Source of the DNA: Fusobacteriaceae bacterium | GTDB lineage: Bacteria; Fusobacteriota; Fusobacteriia; Fusobacteriales; Fusobacteriaceae | Length of the DNA: 25,715 bases | NCBI GenBank assembly: GCA_016938425.1 | Contig: JAFGUR010000105.1 | Location: 1 to 25,715 of the forward strand | Direction of reading: 5' to 3' | In this document: piece after piece, positions 15,154 through 23,709 of the stretch | Numbering within the stretch: position 1 is the stretch's first letter | Layout of the letters: every line of letters begins with the position of its first letter | Program-made: the position numbers and the translations under genes | The notes under the pieces: generated by a model | Database searches by the model: none | What the model was told of the DNA's origin: nothing | The model's input: only the letters and a program-made list of their open reading frames with translations

Positions 15154-16389
15154 ATGAAGAAAAAGTATTTATTAGTTATCCTAATATTGTCATTCTATTC
15201 CTTTGCTGAAGAAACTAATCTTAACGATATTAATTCTCAAAAAATAGAAGAAATAAAGGATAAAAATGAAATTATAAAAAATAAAAATTACTTAAAAAAA
15301 TTAATTAATGAATCCTACTCGTGCTCAATTGAAAAAGAAAAAGATAAAATTATCAAAATTATTTTATCTAAAGAAAATTCAGAAATAGTTTATACTTATT
15401 ATGATTTTTCTAAAGATTTGATATTTTCAAAAATTGAAAAAAACAAAGATGAAACTCTTGAATATTTTTTTTATAAAAACAAAAATTTGCAAGAAAAAAA
15501 TTCTATAAAAAATAATATTAAAAAAAGTGAGTTTTATTCAGAAAAAGGAATTCTTGAAGTTGAAGGTCAATTTACTTTTTTAAACAATCTTTGGACTAAA
15601 ACTGGATTTTGGAATTACTATGCCAATAACACTTTAGAATACAAATTAGACTTTAGCGAAAAGCCCATAAAAAAGCATACTTATTACGATAAAACTTCTA
15701 ATAAAACCAAAGAAATCTGTGATGTTATTTCTTCAAATAATGGATTTCAATGGGAAGGTCAGAAAATTTTATATGATATTGATGGGAATCTAATTGAAAT
15801 TGAAAATAAAACAAATAATAATTTAAGTATTACTGGTTATTATCCCAATAAAAAATCAATAGTAAACTTTGAAGGAAATTATTCTTTTATCAACAATCAA
15901 AAAATTAAAGTGGGCTTATGGAATTATTATACAGAAGAAGGAATTTTGGAAAAGACTGTTTCTTATAATGATAATGATATCAAAGTAGTAACATATTACC
16001 CTAAAGGAAATATTAAATATTCATCAACTATTTATAAAAAAAACAATGAGTTTAATTGGTATAAAGAACAAATTTTTTATTATCCTAATGGAATAAAAAG
16101 TGCTATTATTAACTTAGATGATAATAATAAAGGGACAATTGAAATATATACTGAAAAAGGAATTCTGTTTCAAGTAGGCTCTGTAGATTATGACTATAAA
16201 ATTAATAAAGTTATATATACCGATAAAGTTAAAGAATATGATGAAAAAGGAAATTTGAAAATAGTTTACAGTTATCTTAATGGAACTCTTCATGGAGAAG
16301 CTGAATTTTACGATATCTATAATGATTTAGCCGTGAAGAAGATATATGATAATGGCCAACTAATTAAAATTGACAATTTAAAAGATTAA
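15154..16389 (+). CDS. Exported MORN-type (YwqK-like) repeat protein
   Basis: 411-aa protein with a signal peptide (MKKK, hydrophobic core, cleavage near SFA-EE at 18-19). The mature part has degenerate MORN_2-like units (Y-x-G-x-x-K type turns such as YYPNGIKSA and EYDEKGNLK). One module is duplicated: about 134-168 (EVEGQFTFLNN...TGFWNYYANN) and 237-271 (NFEGNYSFINN...VGLWNYYTEEG). Such proteins are sometimes auto-named 'toxin-antitoxin YwqK antitoxin', but nothing here supports a toxin pair. In Fusobacterium, MORN2 proteins are a large family associated with host-cell-invading strains. Location is periplasmic or surface. Ribosome site AAGGGGG. A second, related gene follows after 48 bases. 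Confidence 0.78.
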   Translation: MKKKYLLVILILSFYSFAEETNLNDINSQKIEEIKDKNEIIKNKNYLKKLINESYSCSIEKEKDKIIKIILSKENSEIVYTYYDFSKDLIFSKIEKNKDETLEYFFYKNKNLQEKNSIKNNIKKSEFYSEKGILEVEGQFTFLNNLWTKTGFWNYYANNTLEYKLDFSEKPIKKHTYYDKTSNKTKEICDVISSNNGFQWEGQKILYDIDGNLIEIENKTNNNLSITGYYPNKKSIVNFEGNYSFINNQKIKVGLWNYYTEEGILEKTVSYNDNDIKVVTYYPKGNIKYSSTIYKKNNEFNWYKEQIFYYPNGIKSAIINLDDNNKGTIEIYTEKGILFQVGSVDYDYKINKVIYTDKVKEYDEKGNLKIVYSYLNGTLHGEAEFYDIYNDLAVKKIYDNGQLIKIDNLKD

Positions 16390-16437
16390 ATAATTTTTTA
16401 GTAACTTAAAATAAATATTATTATACGGAGGAAAAAC

Positions 16438-17775
16438 ATGAAAAAGAAAATAGTTAGTTTTTTAGCTTTAAGTTCTTTAGTTTTAGCAGCAAATAGTAAT
16501 GTAATTAAAGAAAGTGAAATTTTCGTTAAAGATGGCAAAGCTTATAATTTGTCTACAGAAAATGTTATTACAGGGATTATGTTAAAAGAAAAAGATGGTC
16601 TTAGTTACTATACAACCTATAAAAATGGAGTTAAACTATCAGAAAAAATCTTAAATAGTAATAGAGAAGTTATTGGAGAATATAATTTTGATGAAAATGG
16701 ACTAGTTACTGGAAAAGTTTTATATACAGATAGCTATGGAATCAAATCAGAAAGTAATTATTTAAAAGGACTAAGAACAGGATATTCAAAAGCTGAATAC
16801 TATGAAGATTTAGATTACCAAGGTGATTTTAACTATGGAATTGCCCATGGTAAAATGAAATATATGGATGTAAATTATATATTACAAGATAAAGTTTTTG
16901 CTGATGGAGTTGCTGTTACTGGAAATGTTGGGCAATCTGTATTTAAACCATATTTTGATATGAAATTTTATAAGCAAGATAAAATTACTTTAAAAGATGG
17001 TAAAGCTACAATAAATAATAAGAATTTAACAGGTACAGTAATTTCTGAAAAAGATGGAGTTGTTGATTCTGCAACTTCTTATAAAAATGGATTAAAAATT
17101 GCAGATTTCAAATTTAATGGTGGATTTATGACTGAAGCTAAGGTGTATGGTTCTTCTGAATCTTCTTATAAACTATATAAATTTGGAAGTCTAAACTTCT
17201 TAAGTGGTGTTTTAACAAGTACAGATAATTATGAAAATAATAAAAGAAATGGTATGAGTGAAATTTTCTATGAAGATGGGTGGAAATTCCACGGCTCTTA
17301 TAAAGATGATTTATTAGATGGAACTGCTCATTACTATGATGAAAATGGTATTTTAAAATATGTCTATGAATATAAAAATAATGCATATAAAGCAATTTCA
17401 TATTTTGATTATAATAAAAAAACTGTTGAATCTACTTTTGAAGGTAAATACACAGATAAAGATGGATGGATTAAATCAGGGAAAGCTATATATTACACAG
17501 AAGATGGAAAAGTTAAAGAAGAAATTGTATATGATGGATACAAAGGATATACAAAATTCTATTATCCTAGTGGAAAATTAAAAATGGAAGGTTATGTAAG
17601 TTCTTTAACTGACTATTATGAAGGAGAATTAAAAGAATATTATGAAGATGGTACTTTAAAAACTAAGTGGAATTATGCAGAAGGATATTTAAACGGTAAA
17701 CAATTCTATTATGATGAAAAAGGAAATCAAACAAAGGTAGAAGAATATGACTATGGGTATATAATTAATAATTAA
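16438..17775 (+). CDS. Exported MORN-type (YwqK-like) repeat protein
   Basis: 445 aa with a signal peptide (about 1-18, cleavage after VLAA). The mature protein contains two copies of one module, about 30-72 and 185-226 (KDGKA...TG...EKDG...YKNG.K). A clear MORN_2 array then runs to the C-terminus: FYEDGWKFHGSYKDD, YYDENGILKYVYEY, YYTEDGKVKEE, YYPSGKLKMEGY, YYEDGTLKTKWNY, YYDEKGNQTKVEEY. These short beta-hairpin repeats form an elongated surface, and no enzyme motif is present. GGAGG precedes the ATG. It is likely co-transcribed with the preceding paralogue and ends at a strong terminator. Role unknown; host or envelope interaction is an inference from the family in fusobacteria. Confidence 0.82.
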   Translation: MKKKIVSFLALSSLVLAANSNVIKESEIFVKDGKAYNLSTENVITGIMLKEKDGLSYYTTYKNGVKLSEKILNSNREVIGEYNFDENGLVTGKVLYTDSYGIKSESNYLKGLRTGYSKAEYYEDLDYQGDFNYGIAHGKMKYMDVNYILQDKVFADGVAVTGNVGQSVFKPYFDMKFYKQDKITLKDGKATINNKNLTGTVISEKDGVVDSATSYKNGLKIADFKFNGGFMTEAKVYGSSESSYKLYKFGSLNFLSGVLTSTDNYENNKRNGMSEIFYEDGWKFHGSYKDDLLDGTAHYYDENGILKYVYEYKNNAYKAISYFDYNKKTVESTFEGKYTDKDGWIKSGKAIYYTEDGKVKEEIVYDGYKGYTKFYYPSGKLKMEGYVSSLTDYYEGELKEYYEDGTLKTKWNYAEGYLNGKQFYYDEKGNQTKVEEYDYGYIINN

Positions 17776-17778
17776 CAG

Positions 17779-17808
17779 AAAAGCTTGGACAAAATTGTCC
17801 AAGCTTTT
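17779..17808. terminator. Strong bidirectional terminator between convergent genes
   Basis: AAAAGCTTGGACAA (17779-17792) pairs with TTGTCCAAGCTTTT (17795-17808), a 14-bp stem, with a T run on the plus strand and a matching A run (T run on the minus strand). It lies 3 bases after the MORN gene stop and directly abuts the metE stop, so it serves both. Confidence 0.92.
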
Positions 17809-20088
17809 TTAGGCTTTAATAAATTTTTCTCTTATTTCTTTCGTAGCAGTTACCATATTTTTAAGTGATAAAATAGTTTCATACTCTCCACGAGTTTTCA
17901 ATCCACAGTCAGGATTTATCCAAATATTATTATCTGGTAATTTATTTATTATAGATAAAATATTATTTTTAAACTCCTCTACGCTAGGTACTCTGTGAGA
18001 ATGTATGTCATAAATTCCAGGGCCTACTTCTTTATCATAACAAGAACATTTTAATACATCTAACATCTCTAAATCTGATTTAGCTGATTCTATTGTTATA
18101 ACATCTGCATCCAATTCTTTTATTGACTCAATTATATCCTTAAACTCAGAATAACACATATGTGTATGAATTTGGGTAGAGGCTTTTACTTTTGAATTTG
18201 TAAGCCTAAAAGCCTTAACAGCCCAATCCAAGTAATCTTTTCTTTCTGATACTCTTAAAGGTATTTTTTCTCTTAAAGCTGCCTCGTCAATCTGAATAAT
18301 TTCTATATTATTTCTCTCAAGTTCTTCTACCTCTTCTGCAATAGCTAAAGCAATCTGATAAGCAATTTCCTTTAATGAGATATCCTCTCTTACAAAAGAC
18401 CAATTTTGAATAGTTATTGGTCCAGTAAGCATTCCTTTCATATATTTTTTAGTTTTTGAATTTGCAAAAGTACTCCATTTAACAGTTATACTTGATTCTC
18501 TTTTCACATCTCCAAATATTATTGGTGGTTTTACACATCTATGTCCATAAGATTGAACCCAACCATTTTCTGTAAATAAAAATCCTTTTAAATGTTCTCC
18601 AAAATACTCTACCATGTCATTTCTCTCAAATTCTCCATGTACAAGAACATCTAATCCAATATTTTCCTGTAATTGAATAACTTCTTCCATTTTCTTTTTT
18701 ATAAAACTTTCATATTCAGTTTCACTAATAATTCCTTTTTTATATTGACTTCTTATTCTTCTAATTTCATTAGTTTGAGGAAAAGAACCAATTGTAGTTG
18801 TTGGTAAAATAGGTAAATTAAACTTTTCATTTTGAATTTTTATTCTTTCTTTAAAACTCTCTTTTCTTTCAAAATCCTCTTCTTTCAATTTACTTATTTT
18901 ATCATTTATATCTTTAAAATAGAAATCTTCTATTTCAATTTTTTTTCTTATTACCCCAATATTTTTTACATAAAGTGATGAACTTTGTACATTATTAACT
19001 TCTAGAATTTCTTTCAATTCTTTCAATTCTATTAACTTTTCTTTAGCAAAAGCTAGTTGTTCTTTAAATTTTTCCTCTAGTTTAATTTCATTTTCTAATG
19101 AATAGGGAACATGTAATAATGAACAAGAAGTTCCTAAGACAATTTTATCCTCACTAATAATTTTTTTAACTCTATTAAGTTTACCTAGAACTTCAGCATA
19201 GTTAGATTTCCATATATTTTTTCCACTAATTACTCCAGCAAAAAAAATAGTATTATCATTCCAGCCATATTTTTCTACGAATTCAATATTTTTAACTCCT
19301 TCTACCAAATCCAAACCTAATCCATAAAAATCTAAACTCAAAACCTCATTATAAGCATCTTCTATATGACCAAAATAAGTTTGTAATATTAATTTTATGT
19401 TTGTTCCTAATAACTTAGAATAAATATTTTTAAAAGTCCTTACATCCTCTTCTTTTAAATCTGTAACCAAAATTGGCTCATCTATTTGTACAAATTCTAC
19501 TCCTATATCTTTAAGTTTTGTTAAAAGTTCCTCATATAAAGGCAACAATTTTTTTAGATAATCTTTATAATCCCCTTTTATATTAGACAATTTTAGAAAT
19601 GTTAAAGGTCCTATAATAACTGGTTTTGTTATTATTCCTATATTTTTAGCTTCAATAAACTCACTAGTAATTTTATCTAAATTTAATTCGAAAATGGTTT
19701 CTTCATTTATTTCTGGAACCAAATAATGATAATTTGTATTAAACCATTTTTTCATTGGAAGTGCTTTAATACTTTTTTCATTACTTTGAAATCCCTTTGC
19801 TAAAGCAAAATAAGTATCTAATAAATCTAGCTCCAATTCTTTATATTCTTTGGAGTATGCACCAAACAAAATTGCTGTATCTAAAAATGTATCATAAAAA
19901 GAAAAATCGTTAGAGCTTATATAATCAATCCCATTTTCCTTTTGTGAGTTCCAATGAGCTATTCTAAGTGATTTTGACTCTTCTAATAAAATTTCTTTCG
20001 AAATGTCATTTTTAAAATAATTTTCAATTAATTTCTTTAATTCTCTTTTTTCTCCTATTCTAGGATATCCAATTATATTTGTTTTCAT
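17809..20088 (-). CDS. metE: Cobalamin-independent methionine synthase
   Basis: 759 aa, the full length for MetE. It transfers a methyl group from 5-methyltetrahydropteroyl-tri-glutamate to homocysteine to make methionine. The N-terminal half begins IIGYPRIGEKRELKK. The catalytic C-terminal half starts near residue 425 at LPTTTIGSFPQT. Zinc ligands are visible as H643 and C645 (HTHMCYSEF), E667 (TIES) and C728 (NPDCGL), offset by two from the E. coli enzyme. The RBS is GGAGGG. The 110 bases upstream contain TATAAT (minus strand, 20121-20116) without a convincing -35. No SAM or cobalamin riboswitch fits in that space. The LysR gene upstream on the same strand is a candidate regulator. Confidence 0.97.
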   Translation of the reverse strand: MKTNIIGYPRIGEKRELKKLIENYFKNDISKEILLEESKSLRIAHWNSQKENGIDYISSNDFSFYDTFLDTAILFGAYSKEYKELELDLLDTYFALAKGFQSNEKSIKALPMKKWFNTNYHYLVPEINEETIFELNLDKITSEFIEAKNIGIITKPVIIGPLTFLKLSNIKGDYKDYLKKLLPLYEELLTKLKDIGVEFVQIDEPILVTDLKEEDVRTFKNIYSKLLGTNIKLILQTYFGHIEDAYNEVLSLDFYGLGLDLVEGVKNIEFVEKYGWNDNTIFFAGVISGKNIWKSNYAEVLGKLNRVKKIISEDKIVLGTSCSLLHVPYSLENEIKLEEKFKEQLAFAKEKLIELKELKEILEVNNVQSSSLYVKNIGVIRKKIEIEDFYFKDINDKISKLKEEDFERKESFKERIKIQNEKFNLPILPTTTIGSFPQTNEIRRIRSQYKKGIISETEYESFIKKKMEEVIQLQENIGLDVLVHGEFERNDMVEYFGEHLKGFLFTENGWVQSYGHRCVKPPIIFGDVKRESSITVKWSTFANSKTKKYMKGMLTGPITIQNWSFVREDISLKEIAYQIALAIAEEVEELERNNIEIIQIDEAALREKIPLRVSERKDYLDWAVKAFRLTNSKVKASTQIHTHMCYSEFKDIIESIKELDADVITIESAKSDLEMLDVLKCSCYDKEVGPGIYDIHSHRVPSVEEFKNNILSIINKLPDNNIWINPDCGLKTRGEYETILSLKNMVTATKEIREKFIKA

Positions 20089-20198
20089 GTTATTCCCTCC
20101 AAATACTTAATTTTTATTATACTAAGTTTTCTTTAAAGTAATATAACACAAAACATAGGTATAGTATAATTCTTTATATCAACTGTTAGACATAGCTT

Positions 20199-21107
20199 TT
20201 AACTATACTCATTTACACATTCTATTAATTCTTTAATAAAATTTTTAGCCAATTTTGAAAGTGTAATTTTTTTATGCGCTATCCAACCTACAGTAATAGT
20301 TTCATCAACCTCAAGAGGAATAGCAACAATTCCTTCCCCATTTAAGTCTGGATTTATAACTCCTGTACTAATAGTATATGCATTTAATCCAATCATTAGA
20401 TTAAAGATAGTTGCTCTATCTGAAACTTTTATATTTTTTTTATGAACAAGTGTACTTAAAATTTCTTCAGAATAATAAAATGAATTATTTTCACCTTGTT
20501 CATAACTTAAACATGTATATTCTTCTAAATCTTCCAAGTAAACTTTTGATTTTTTAGCTAATGGATTATTAGCACCAATAAAAATATGTGGTTTTGCAAC
20601 AAAAAGTGGATTAAAAACAAGGCCATGTTGTTCTATGAAATTTCTCAAGATTTTCTCATTAAAATTATTAAAATAAATAACTCCAATTTCACTTCTCAAT
20701 GTTTTTACATCATCCAAAATTTCATAGGTCCTTGTGTCTTTAAATACAAATTCATATTCATCTTGCCCATATTTTTTTACAAAATTTACAAAAGCTCTAA
20801 CTACAAAAGCATAGTGTTGAGTTGATATAGAAAATAATTGCCTATATGGTTTAATCTTTAAATATCTTTCTCTTAATAAATCTTCTTGTTCCACAACCTG
20901 CCTTGCATACCCTAAAAACTCTGCTCCTTCTTGAGATAGTACAACTCCTTTATTTGTTCTAATAAAAATATCAAATCCAAGTTGTTCTTCTACCTCTTTT
21001 ATTGAATTTGACAAACTAGGTTGAGAAATAAATAGCACTTTAGATGCCTCACTTATAGAGCCTTTATTTACAACTTCAATTATATATCTTAATTTTTGAG
21101 TAGTCAT
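20199..21107 (-). CDS. LysR-family transcriptional regulator
   Basis: 302 aa from the ATG at 21107, which has AAAGG at good spacing; an ATG two codons earlier is too close to that site. N-terminal winged helix-turn-helix about 1-60 (QKLRYIIEVVNKGSISEAS, SQPSLSNSIKEVEEQLG, FIRTNKGVVLSQEG). The rest is a two-lobed substrate-binding-like effector domain. It lies 110 bases upstream of metE on the same strand and could be MetR-like, but no diagnostic MetR feature or TGAA-N5-TTCA site was recognised. It has its own promoter downstream of the TrpX-gene terminator. Effector unknown. Confidence 0.88.
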   Translation of the reverse strand: MTTQKLRYIIEVVNKGSISEASKVLFISQPSLSNSIKEVEEQLGFDIFIRTNKGVVLSQEGAEFLGYARQVVEQEDLLRERYLKIKPYRQLFSISTQHYAFVVRAFVNFVKKYGQDEYEFVFKDTRTYEILDDVKTLRSEIGVIYFNNFNEKILRNFIEQHGLVFNPLFVAKPHIFIGANNPLAKKSKVYLEDLEEYTCLSYEQGENNSFYYSEEILSTLVHKKNIKVSDRATIFNLMIGLNAYTISTGVINPDLNGEGIVAIPLEVDETITVGWIAHKKITLSKLAKNFIKELIECVNEYS

Positions 21108-21142
21108 TTTCATCCTTTCTACATCCTATAAATCTTTTGTTT

Positions 21143-21171
21143 AATATATCTCATATAAGCAAAAAATTCAA
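21143..21171 (-). promoter_or_regulatory. Sigma-70-type promoter for the LysR gene
   Basis: On the minus strand, TTGAAT (21171-21166) and TATATT (21148-21143) are 17 bases apart. They sit about 36 bases before the LysR start codon and just after the terminator of the upstream gene. Position and spacing fit a housekeeping promoter. Confidence 0.6.
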
Positions 21172-21185
21172 ACTAATAATTAAAA

Positions 21186-21208
21186 AACCATCCCATATAA
21201 GGATGGCT
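21186..21208 (-). terminator. Terminator of the TrpX-type lipoprotein gene
   Basis: CCATCC (21188-21193) and GGATGG (21201-21206) form a hairpin that, on the minus strand, is followed by a run of Ts. It begins 8 bases after the stop codon of the gene at 21214-22203. Confidence 0.8.
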
Positions 21209-21213
21209 TTCAA

Positions 21214-22203
21214 TTATTCAATAACTTTTTTAGCACCTTTCAAAATTTCTTCAGGTATTGTAATTCCTAAACTTGCTGCTGTTTTTTTATTAATCATTAA
21301 ATCTGTATTTTCTAATGTTTTTACAGGAATATTATTTGGTTTTTCACCTTTCAATATTTTAACTGCAACTTCTCCTGTTTGATATCCTAATTTATAGTAA
21401 TCAATTGTTTCTGTTGCTAATGCACCTTGGTTAACTTGATCCTCTATACAACCAATTACAGGTTTTTTATTGTCTAATGCTTTTTTTACTACTAATGGTG
21501 TTGCTGAAACTACCAAATTATCTGTTGGTGTATATAAAACATCTACATTTGGCAATAAACTATCTAAAGCTTGAGCTAACTCATTAACTTGAGTAACTCC
21601 TTTTGTCACTATCTCTAAACCATATTTTTCAGCTATAACTTTTGCCTGTGCTACCTGTACTTCTGAATTTAATTCAGATGTATTATATACTATTCCTACC
21701 TTTTTACTTGCAGGCAAAAGTTCTTTTAATAATTTAAACTGCTTATCTATAGGTGTTGCATCGCTAGTTCCTGTTACATTTGTTTCAGGCTTTTCTAATG
21801 ATTTTACTAAACCTGCTTCAATTGGATCAGTTACTGCTGTGATAAGTATTGGAATATCTTTAGTTATATTATAAGTTGCTTGAGCCGATGGCGTTGCAAT
21901 TGCTAATATTAAATCTTTTTTTTCTGTCACAAACTCTTGAGCTATTGTTTGTGCAATATTTTGATCTCCTTGGGAATTTTGAAAATCAATTTCAATATTT
22001 TGACCATCTATATATCCATTATCTGATAAAGCTTTTATAAATCCTTCCTTTGAAGCATCCAATGCTGGATGTTCTATAAATTGGGTTATTCCAACTTTTT
22101 TTATTTCTTCTGTTTTAGCTGTTGTTTCACTTTTATTTTTTCCTTCTTTAGAACATGCTAATATTCCTAATCCTAATAACATTATTGTTAGTACTTTTTT
22201 CAT
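21214..22203 (-). CDS. trpX: ABC transporter substrate-binding lipoprotein, TrpX type
   Basis: 329 aa from the ATG at 22203, which has GGGAG 8 bases upstream; a GTG three codons earlier is less likely. Lipoprotein signal LGLGILAC puts the lipid-modified cysteine at residue 17. The mature part is the ABC_sub_bind family fold (PF04392), with VGITQFIEHPALDASKEGF, ATPSAQATYNITKDIPI and AVTDPIEAGLV segments typical of the group called TrpX (tryptophan or aromatic amino-acid uptake). No permease or ATPase gene is adjacent, and terminators stand on both sides, so it is transcribed alone. Substrate is inferred from the family. Confidence 0.82.
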   Translation of the reverse strand: MKKVLTIMLLGLGILACSKEGKNKSETTAKTEEIKKVGITQFIEHPALDASKEGFIKALSDNGYIDGQNIEIDFQNSQGDQNIAQTIAQEFVTEKKDLILAIATPSAQATYNITKDIPILITAVTDPIEAGLVKSLEKPETNVTGTSDATPIDKQFKLLKELLPASKKVGIVYNTSELNSEVQVAQAKVIAEKYGLEIVTKGVTQVNELAQALDSLLPNVDVLYTPTDNLVVSATPLVVKKALDNKKPVIGCIEDQVNQGALATETIDYYKLGYQTGEVAVKILKGEKPNNIPVKTLENTDLMINKKTAASLGITIPEEILKGAKKVIE

Positions 22204-22460
22204 TATTATCACTCCCTTTTGTTCATAAGTAATTGTAACAAAATTTTACGTTTAAGTTTAGATAACAATTAATTAATTTATTTGTTCGATATTTCTAATC
22301 AAAAACCTAATATTTACAGTGTTTCAAGAACTAACATTATATTTTTTATGTAGGAGTTTCATTAACAAATTAATATTTTTATTGTTATTTTTAATCCATA
22401 ATCAAAAAACTTCTATATATTCCTAGTATTTATCACATTAAAATTCAAAATTTTTTATAA
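22204..22460 (-). promoter_or_regulatory. Leader and promoter region of the TrpX-type gene
   Basis: This AT-rich stretch of about 257 bases has no gene. On the minus strand, TG-T-TACAAT (extended -10-like, 22241-22233) lies about 30 bases before the start codon. It sits within the imperfect dyad GTAAAATTTTGTTAC. The 8-mer TGTTACAA... pattern is shared, in the same orientation, with the palindrome before exbB. No T-box or other riboswitch was recognised. The rest of the gap holds nothing I can identify. Confidence 0.35.
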
Positions 22461-22493
22461 AAAAATAGAGACAACTAAGGTATCTCTATTTTT
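22455..22493 (-). terminator. Terminator of the rlpA-like gene
   Basis: AAAAATAGAGA (22461-22471) and TCTCTATTTTT (22483-22493) form an 11-bp stem just after the rlpA-like stop codon. On the minus strand the stem runs into a T stretch. Confidence 0.82.
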
Positions 22494-22500
22494 CGTTTTT

Positions 22501-23184
22501 CTATTTCTGTTTTTTATATTTGTTATCTCCAATTGACAATACTTCAATATTAACAGTCATTAAACCTTTATTAATATCTCCAATTTCACTAAAAGACCCC
22601 TTACTTAAATCTATTTCTCTTCCTTCAATATAAGGTCCTCTATCATTTATTGTAACTATAACCGATTTATTATTTACAACATTTGTTACCTTAACAACTG
22701 ATCCTAAAGGTAATGTTTTATGAGCAGCAGTTAAAGCGTTCATATTATATATTTCTCCATTTGCTGTTAGTCTTCCATGAAAATATTCTCCATAATATGA
22801 TGCTATAACAGAATCATATTTTTTTAGCCATGAACTTGGTACACTGCCACTAGATGTTTTGGTTGTTTTAGTCGAATTATCTGCTGACTTTCCAGAGTTT
22901 AATCCATAACTTTTTAATTTTCTTGCCATTGATGATAAGTCTTCTGAAACTACTGTGACTTTTCCTTCATCTGTTCCATACTCTTCATAACTATCTTCAG
23001 AGTAAACTTCTTCTTCACTATTCTTTAAATTATCTTGTACATCTTTTTTTGTATTTTCAGAATCTTTTCTTACAATTCCTATATCAGCTGTACTTGGTAT
23101 ATCCATTTCAAAAATACTATCTTTAGTTTTAGCAATAAATACCCCAACAAATATAAAGAAAACGACTGTCGAAATCCTCTTAAT
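22501..23184 (-). CDS. rlpA: RlpA-like double-psi beta-barrel protein, probable ATT start
   Basis: The C-terminal DPBB domain is clear: ASYYGEYFHGRLTANGEIY, then TAAHKTLPLGS, VTINDRGPYIEGREIDLS, ending near VNIEVLSIG. The histidine of AAHKTLPLG and the aspartate of NDRGP match conserved residues of RlpA lytic transglycosylases, which cut glycan strands in peptidoglycan. The N-terminus is a membrane anchor or signal (KRISTVVFFIFVGVFIA) followed by an acidic, Ser/Thr-rich linker. No lipobox is present. The frame is open back to a TTG at 23244, but that lies in the -35 box of a strong promoter. The best ribosome site, AGAGGTGAT, points to ATT at 23184 or 23187. This gives about 227 aa. The start is inferred; the family is secure. 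Confidence 0.8.
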   Translation of the reverse strand: MKRISTVVFFIFVGVFIAKTKDSIFEMDIPSTADIGIVRKDSENTKKDVQDNLKNSEEEVYSEDSYEEYGTDEGKVTVVSEDLSSMARKLKSYGLNSGKSADNSTKTTKTSSGSVPSSWLKKYDSVIASYYGEYFHGRLTANGEIYNMNALTAAHKTLPLGSVVKVTNVVNNKSVIVTINDRGPYIEGREIDLSKGSFSEIGDINKGLMTVNIEVLSIGDNKYKKQK

Positions 23185-23187
23185 AAT

Positions 23188-23196
23188 ATCACCTCT
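23188..23196 (-). promoter_or_regulatory. Ribosome binding site deciding the rlpA start
   Basis: AGAGGTGAT on the minus strand is followed by two consecutive ATT codons. No ATG, GTG or TTG in the rlpA frame lies between the promoter's expected transcription start and the signal peptide, except a TTG at about the start site itself. Confidence 0.55.
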
Positions 23197-23215
23197 TTTT
23201 AAAATTTTATGCAAT

Positions 23216-23244
23216 ATTATATCATGATTTCGATTGTTAGTCAA
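23216..23244 (-). promoter_or_regulatory. Near-consensus sigma-70 promoter of the rlpA-like gene
   Basis: Minus-strand TTGACT (23244-23239) and TATAAT (23221-23216) are separated by exactly 17 bases. Transcription should start near 23210-23208. This is the best promoter match in the window. It uncouples the rlpA-like gene from the trmD operon upstream. Confidence 0.85.
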
Positions 23245-23250
23245 GAACTT

Positions 23251-23709
23251 TTATTTTTCAATGGTTTTTGTGAATGGAGCATTAGAAATTACTAGGGCTA
23301 CAACCACTCCTATAGATGTATCTAAGACTCTATGGACAAAATATCCTACTGGAGTTTTTTGAGGTTGAATTCCTAACAATATTCCAAGAAAAACTACACT
23401 TCCTATTGCTGCTTGCGAAAACTTAACATATTTATTAGTCAAATAAAATATTAAGAAAACACCTACCCCCATAAAAAATTCATTTTTAGGCAATAAATAG
23501 AAAAATGTACATCCTATAAGCGCTCCAACAATTGTTCCTAAAATTCTACCTAATCCCGCATCAAAACTTTTCTTATATTCTACTTGAGAACAAATTGCCG
23601 CAGCTATTGAAGCATAGAATAGCGAATCAATCTTAAAAATTTTCCCAATAAATAATGTTATCCCCACAGAAAGTCCTGCTTTTAAAGCCAATTCCATTTC
23701 TTTAGACAT
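23251..23709 (-). CDS. Half-size FUSC / aromatic acid exporter-like membrane protein
   Basis: 152-aa hydrophobic protein with about four membrane helices. Motifs match the membrane part of ArAE_1/DUF939 (FUSC superfamily): ALKAGLSVGITLFIGKIF, SLFYASIAAAICSQ, and GLGRILGTIVGALIGC near 53-68. Full-length family members carry an additional cytoplasmic domain that is absent here. The ATG overlaps the stop of the gene before it (TAATG), and GGAGAA lies within that gene's end, so the two are translationally coupled. The cargo is unknown, and the exporter label comes from family names only. Confidence 0.75.
   Translation of the reverse strand: MSKEMELALKAGLSVGITLFIGKIFKIDSLFYASIAAAICSQVEYKKSFDAGLGRILGTIVGALIGCTFFYLLPKNEFFMGVGVFLIFYLTNKYVKFSQAAIGSVVFLGILLGIQPQKTPVGYFVHRVLDTSIGVVVALVISNAPFTKTIEK

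Noticed and set aside
17138..17401. 87-aa open frame on the minus strand within the second MORN gene
   Set aside because: His/Tyr-rich translation is the complement of the MORN repeats; no start signal.
15154..17775. Toxin-antitoxin locus (YwqK 'antitoxin' naming)
   Set aside because: Both products carry signal peptides and repeats, and no small toxin gene is adjacent.
20089..20198. SAM or cobalamin riboswitch in front of metE
   Set aside because: The gap is only 110 AT-rich bases and contains no paired conserved elements of either class.
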